A stretch of DNA of 64,000 bases from DASXRU01 sp034665305 (GTDB taxonomy: Bacteria; Acidobacteriota; Blastocatellia; Pyrinomonadales; Pyrinomonadaceae), in the NCBI GenBank assembly GCA_034665305.1, contig JAXDFZ010000011.1, positions 310,001 to 374,000 on the forward strand. Direction: 5' to 3'. The translations under genes and the position numbers were made by a program. Below, piece by piece: positions 61,217 through 64,000 of this stretch (position 1 is the first letter of the stretch; the number at the start of each line of letters is the position of its first letter). The notes under the pieces were generated by a model, which worked only from the letters and a program-made list of their open reading frames with translations, did no database searches and was not told the DNA's origin.

Positions 61217-61912
61217 ATGATGAAGCTCTCACTTTACAAACGTGTGGGTTGGCTTTGCCTGTTGGGTCTACTCGGGGGGACGCCCGCGATCACCGGCGCG
61301 TCTGAAGTTGGACGTGGCGCAATGGGCAAAGCCGGCACGATGCCGAAACAATGCCGGCCGGGAAAGACATCCACGGAAGCACTGGGGTGGCGCTGGCGAA
61401 CGGGAACCGCGGTCAGGATTCATTACCTGGCAGACAACTTTGACGCGGCGGAGCTCACCTCGCTTTCCCGGGCGGTTGATAACTGGAATGCTGCGTTGGC
61501 GGAAACTTCTTCCGGCGTTGTGTTCCTGCTTGATGAAGAAAACGCATTGGCCCGTCGAACTGGTGGGTTCATCCTCGTGCAGCGCGGAGTTCCCAGAGGA
61601 AAAGAACGCGTGGGAGAGTTGACCATCCATTCGCTATTCAATGGAGGCGTCAAACTAGCTATTACGATTAGCCCGGTAGTCACTGACCTCGAGGCCCTTA
61701 CAAGTTTAATGACGCACGAGCTCGGGCATTCGCTGGGATTGGCTGACTGTTATGAGTGCCGTCGCGGGACGACCGCGATGGCGGCTTTCAAAAGCACGAA
61801 CAAGGGCAACGACGTTTTCGAGCCAAGCGAATGCGACCGCTATGTGGTGGCTGCTGGATATGCACGGACAACCGACGCCGCAAGCAACCTGAGTCAGAAC
61901 CGGTTGCGGTAG
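61217..61912 (+). CDS. Secreted matrixin-like zinc metalloprotease
   Basis: About 231 aa. Signal peptide, then a metzincin catalytic motif THELGHSLGLAD: H167, E168, H171 and D177 as third ligand, the HExxHxxGxxD form seen in snapalysin-like proteins. A Met in TTAMAAF may be the Met-turn. The start is the ATG pair at 61217/61220 with AGGA upstream. It is possibly regulated by the riboswitch together with its upstream neighbour. Confidence 0.8.
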   Translation: MMKLSLYKRVGWLCLLGLLGGTPAITGASEVGRGAMGKAGTMPKQCRPGKTSTEALGWRWRTGTAVRIHYLADNFDAAELTSLSRAVDNWNAALAETSSGVVFLLDEENALARRTGGFILVQRGVPRGKERVGELTIHSLFNGGVKLAITISPVVTDLEALTSLMTHELGHSLGLADCYECRRGTTAMAAFKSTNKGNDVFEPSECDRYVVAAGYARTTDAASNLSQNRLR

Positions 61913-61961
61913 CGGAGAAAGAAATCAGGGTTTACTGAAGGGGACAAGGTGGGCGGAAGCG

Positions 61962-61997
61962 AAAAGGGGACAAGCGCAAGCCTGTCCCCTTTTTCAT
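61962..61997. terminator. Bidirectional intrinsic terminator
   Basis: AAAAGGGGACA (61962-61972), a 10-nt loop and TGTCCCCTTTT (61983-61993), then TCATTT. The mirrored A/T tracts serve both convergent genes (matrixin-like and LecA-like). Confidence 0.88.
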
Positions 61998-62027
61998 TTC
62001 ACCACGAGGTTCTGTAATCGCTTCCAA

Positions 62028-63221
62028 TTAGTTCGGATACCTAATCCTCACACTGAAGCTACCGCTGTTGTCGCTGTAGTTGTCGTCGTTCACCATCAGG
62101 AATAACCTGCCATCCGAAGGTGCGGTGAAGGTTAACTGACTGCCAACCAGGAATGGTTGGGTGCTCTGGCCATTCGCCATAAACACCAGGCCGATCAAGG
62201 CCCCCACACCAGCCGTCGGCACCGGCCGTAAGTTAGTGCCAAGTATCGATCCGGCTCCGGTGCGAATGCCGTCGGGAGTCGATTCGCCGGCACGACGACC
62301 GGCAATGATCGTTCCGGTAGCGGTTATTGTGACCTGGTCGCCAGCTCGCAGCGCGACGCCAGTGTCTACGCCCCGCGGCAGGTTAGCCGGCACGTCGATA
62401 ACCACTTCAGTAGTCCGGCTGGTCCGGTCACGATTGCGTGGTCCATCACCGCCCGGTCGCGTGCGGCTACGGGTTGAGGCCGAACCTGAATCGCCAGGGA
62501 GCCCAAACGGATCGTAACTATTGTCATTCGGATTGCGGTTGTCATCGGCCCGGGCCATTGCGGCCAGATCGATTTCCTTTTGCACGCGTACGTTGTAGCT
62601 TCCGCGCGCGTCTTCATAAGAGGCGCGGTTAGCCGTCAAGAAAAGGCGTCCTTCCCGATCGGCTACAAATTCGCGCCGCGCTCCCAGCTCAATAATCGGC
62701 GAGTCATAGTCGTTGCCAATCACGCAGATTAGTGCGCCCTCGGGCGCGCGCGGCAACGGCGCGTACTGATCGTTGGTGGTTGAGCCCGCCGGCGTGATGC
62801 GCATGCGGCCCGCATAGATCGTTCCGGTAGCGTCAATCTTCACTCGCTCGCCGCGTCTAATATCAACGCCGCTGTCGATCCAGTTTGGTCCCAGGGAAAC
62901 GTCCACGACGCGGGTCTGGTAACGAGCGTCTTCGATGGAACGCCCGTCGATCTCAATGCGATCAATATCCCGCGGCCGTAGAAAAATGACCTCGCCTTCG
63001 CGCACTACGCGCGTGGATGCCGATTCCCCGGTCTGATTCCGGGTGTTCGTAGGATTGACCGGTAGGGTCGCGCCGGCGGTCAACCGCACCGCAAACCTCC
63101 CATTGATGAACCCCAACACAGTACCGCGCAGCGAGGTTCCGCTTCGCAGCACAATCGTATCGGCGGCCGCAAAACTTGCCGTTAACAGAACCAGCAGTAA
63201 TGACAAAATAACTTTTCTCAT
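62028..63221 (-). CDS. Secreted protein with two LecA-like domains
   Basis: Protein of 397 aa with a signal peptide (MRKVILSLLLVLLTASFAAA), an N-terminal beta region with IVLRSGTSLRGTVLG (RNA-chaperone-like or SH3-type fold), and two tandem domains resembling the PA-IL/LecA galactose-binding fold (about 105-210 and 280-397: GVDIRRGERVKIDATG / GVALRAGDQVTITATG; then GALICVIG / GALIGLVF). The domains end GSYNVRV and GSFSVRIRYPN. Sugar binding is inferred from fold similarity. Confidence 0.75.
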   Translation of the reverse strand: MRKVILSLLLVLLTASFAAADTIVLRSGTSLRGTVLGFINGRFAVRLTAGATLPVNPTNTRNQTGESASTRVVREGEVIFLRPRDIDRIEIDGRSIEDARYQTRVVDVSLGPNWIDSGVDIRRGERVKIDATGTIYAGRMRITPAGSTTNDQYAPLPRAPEGALICVIGNDYDSPIIELGARREFVADREGRLFLTANRASYEDARGSYNVRVQKEIDLAAMARADDNRNPNDNSYDPFGLPGDSGSASTRSRTRPGGDGPRNRDRTSRTTEVVIDVPANLPRGVDTGVALRAGDQVTITATGTIIAGRRAGESTPDGIRTGAGSILGTNLRPVPTAGVGALIGLVFMANGQSTQPFLVGSQLTFTAPSDGRLFLMVNDDNYSDNSGSFSVRIRYPN

Positions 63222-63404
63222 AGTGTTTCTTCTTTCAGCCGCGCAACTTTAGGCAGCAATAGTCTTGTGAAATACACTCCGCAGTTCTAACCGCGGACGC
63301 ATGAATGTTGTGGGAGAGTTGAAACAAAGCGACGGCTTCACGTAAGGGGAAGTCGTAAGGATATAGGAACCTGACACTTGCGGCAAGCCATGCGCTAGCG
63401 AGGT

Positions 63405-63586
63405 ACTGGGTCAGTTTGAAGATCTCATTAGCACCGCACTTCAGTGCGGTGATCGAGGCAGCCCATGTTTGACTAACGGTTTTAACCGTTTCCTCAGTAA
63501 ACCGTTGAAACGGTTAGAAGAGAATGCTTCGGCGTTACGCCCCCTGACTGGAGTCAGGTGCTAATAAGATTTGAAACTGACCTACT
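63405..63586. mobile_element. MITE-like element with ~31-bp terminal inverted repeats
   Basis: Left end ACTGGGTCAGTTTGAAGATC through ATTAGCACC (63405-63435) and right end GGTGCTAATAAGATTTGAAA through CTACT (63557-63586) are imperfect inverted repeats. Internal hairpins: GCACTTCAGTGC, AACGGTTTTAACCGTT, AACCGTTGAAACGGTT and CTGACTGGAGTCAG. No coding capacity. The surrounding 63222-63687 region has no other feature. Confidence 0.8.
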
Positions 63587-63687
63587 ACCCCCGGCGAGGC
63601 GGCGCATGATTTGGCGTGGAAGCGGCAAAGAGTTACCTGTCGTATAATAGAAATCGAATAGGGCGCGAGCTAAGTCCAAGGGTATCT

Positions 63688-64000
63688 ATGAAGTTTTCCA
63701 AGACGTGGCCATCATATTTGGTAATTATCGGGCTGTTACTCATCCCCTCCAGCAGCCGCGCGTGGCGATTCGGTGCGAGCCCGCCAGCCGCTGAGGTTGT
63801 GACCTCAGCCTCACCACCTCTCGAACAAGCAGGAGGTGGATTTGTTCCCGGCGAGCTGCTCGTAAAATTCAATCAACTCGCCAGCCGCAAGACGTCCCGG
63901 TTGGCCGTTGAACAAATGGGTGGAGAAGTAACCCACGAGTTTCCTTTGATTGGCTGGCAAACGGTGAAGTTGCCGGCGGGTGAGACGGTCGCGGCTGCGC
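63688..64000 (+). CDS. Subtilisin-like (S8) protease, 5' part only
   Basis: Starts at an ATG at 63688 and runs past the window end. The visible 104 codons give a signal peptide (MKFSKTWPSYLVIIGLLLIP) and the beginning of an inhibitor-like prodomain, VPGELLVKFNQ, as in fervidolysin-type subtilases. The catalytic residues lie beyond the window, so the assignment rests on the prodomain only. Confidence 0.7.
   Translation, partial: MKFSKTWPSYLVIIGLLLIPSSSRAWRFGASPPAAEVVTSASPPLEQAGGGFVPGELLVKFNQLASRKTSRLAVEQMGGEVTHEFPLIGWQTVKLPAGETVAAA

Noticed and set aside
63633..63872. 79-aa minus-strand ORF at the window end
   Set aside because: Antisense to the subtilase signal peptide and prodomain.

Overview
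The window is a GC-rich bacterial chromosome segment, densely packed with housekeeping genes and without any recognisable prophage, transposase or plasmid genes. The gene content suggests an Acidobacteriota member of the Blastocatellia type: a PEP-CTERM protein, tandem YARHG domains, minor-pseudopilin cassettes, many secreted proteins of unknown function, and MerR beside tRNA-Pro. This lineage call is an inference from gene content and style, not from a marker search.

Layout. 66-3921: grpE-dnaK-dnaJ chaperone operon, then a secreted four-YARHG protein. 5304-13412 (minus): a long co-directional run, nnr, tsaE, bacilliredoxin, recG, rsmD, tsaD, ending in a three-helix membrane protein and a Shedu-like (DUF4263) nuclease that may form a small defence unit. 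13719-17877 (minus): PEP-CTERM protein, murJ, NtrC-type regulator. 18067-25672 (minus): two consecutive H-V-W-X minor-pseudopilin cassettes separated by a TPR gene. 25920-34666: dacB-like PBP, Ogg2-type glycosylase, TPR/retropepsin-like protein, PIN toxin with a small partner, lytic transglycosylase, amidohydrolase and a PrcB-like protein. 34887-43361: MOSC, class III and class I aminotransferases, cysS, thiL, MerR, tRNA-Pro, OsmC. 43521-48180: sucC, MauE-like, sucD, ndk, DUF4190 and NuoI-like. 48312-54145: class III cyclase, ABC ATPase, cNMP-binding DUF1003 protein, HAD hydrolase, MacB-like permease. 54181-64000: membrane and secreted proteins, M28 peptidase, tRNA-Arg, a GEMM-I (c-di-GMP) riboswitch ahead of a secreted protein and a matrixin-like protease, a protein with two LecA-like domains, and the start of a subtilase that runs off the window.

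The most striking non-genic signal is a set of about eleven intergenic arrays built from degenerate 7-bp tandem repeats. The unit sequence differs between loci, and most arrays have a left arm followed by its reverse complement. They sit between co-directional genes, and several gene ends run into them. There are also two REPIN-like pairs of a GCAAACTNNNAGTTTGC palindrome, two MITE-like elements with terminal inverted repeats of about 30 bp, and a nested-hairpin element at 25756-25885. All coordinates and structures were read by eye; no alignments, folding or database searches were run.
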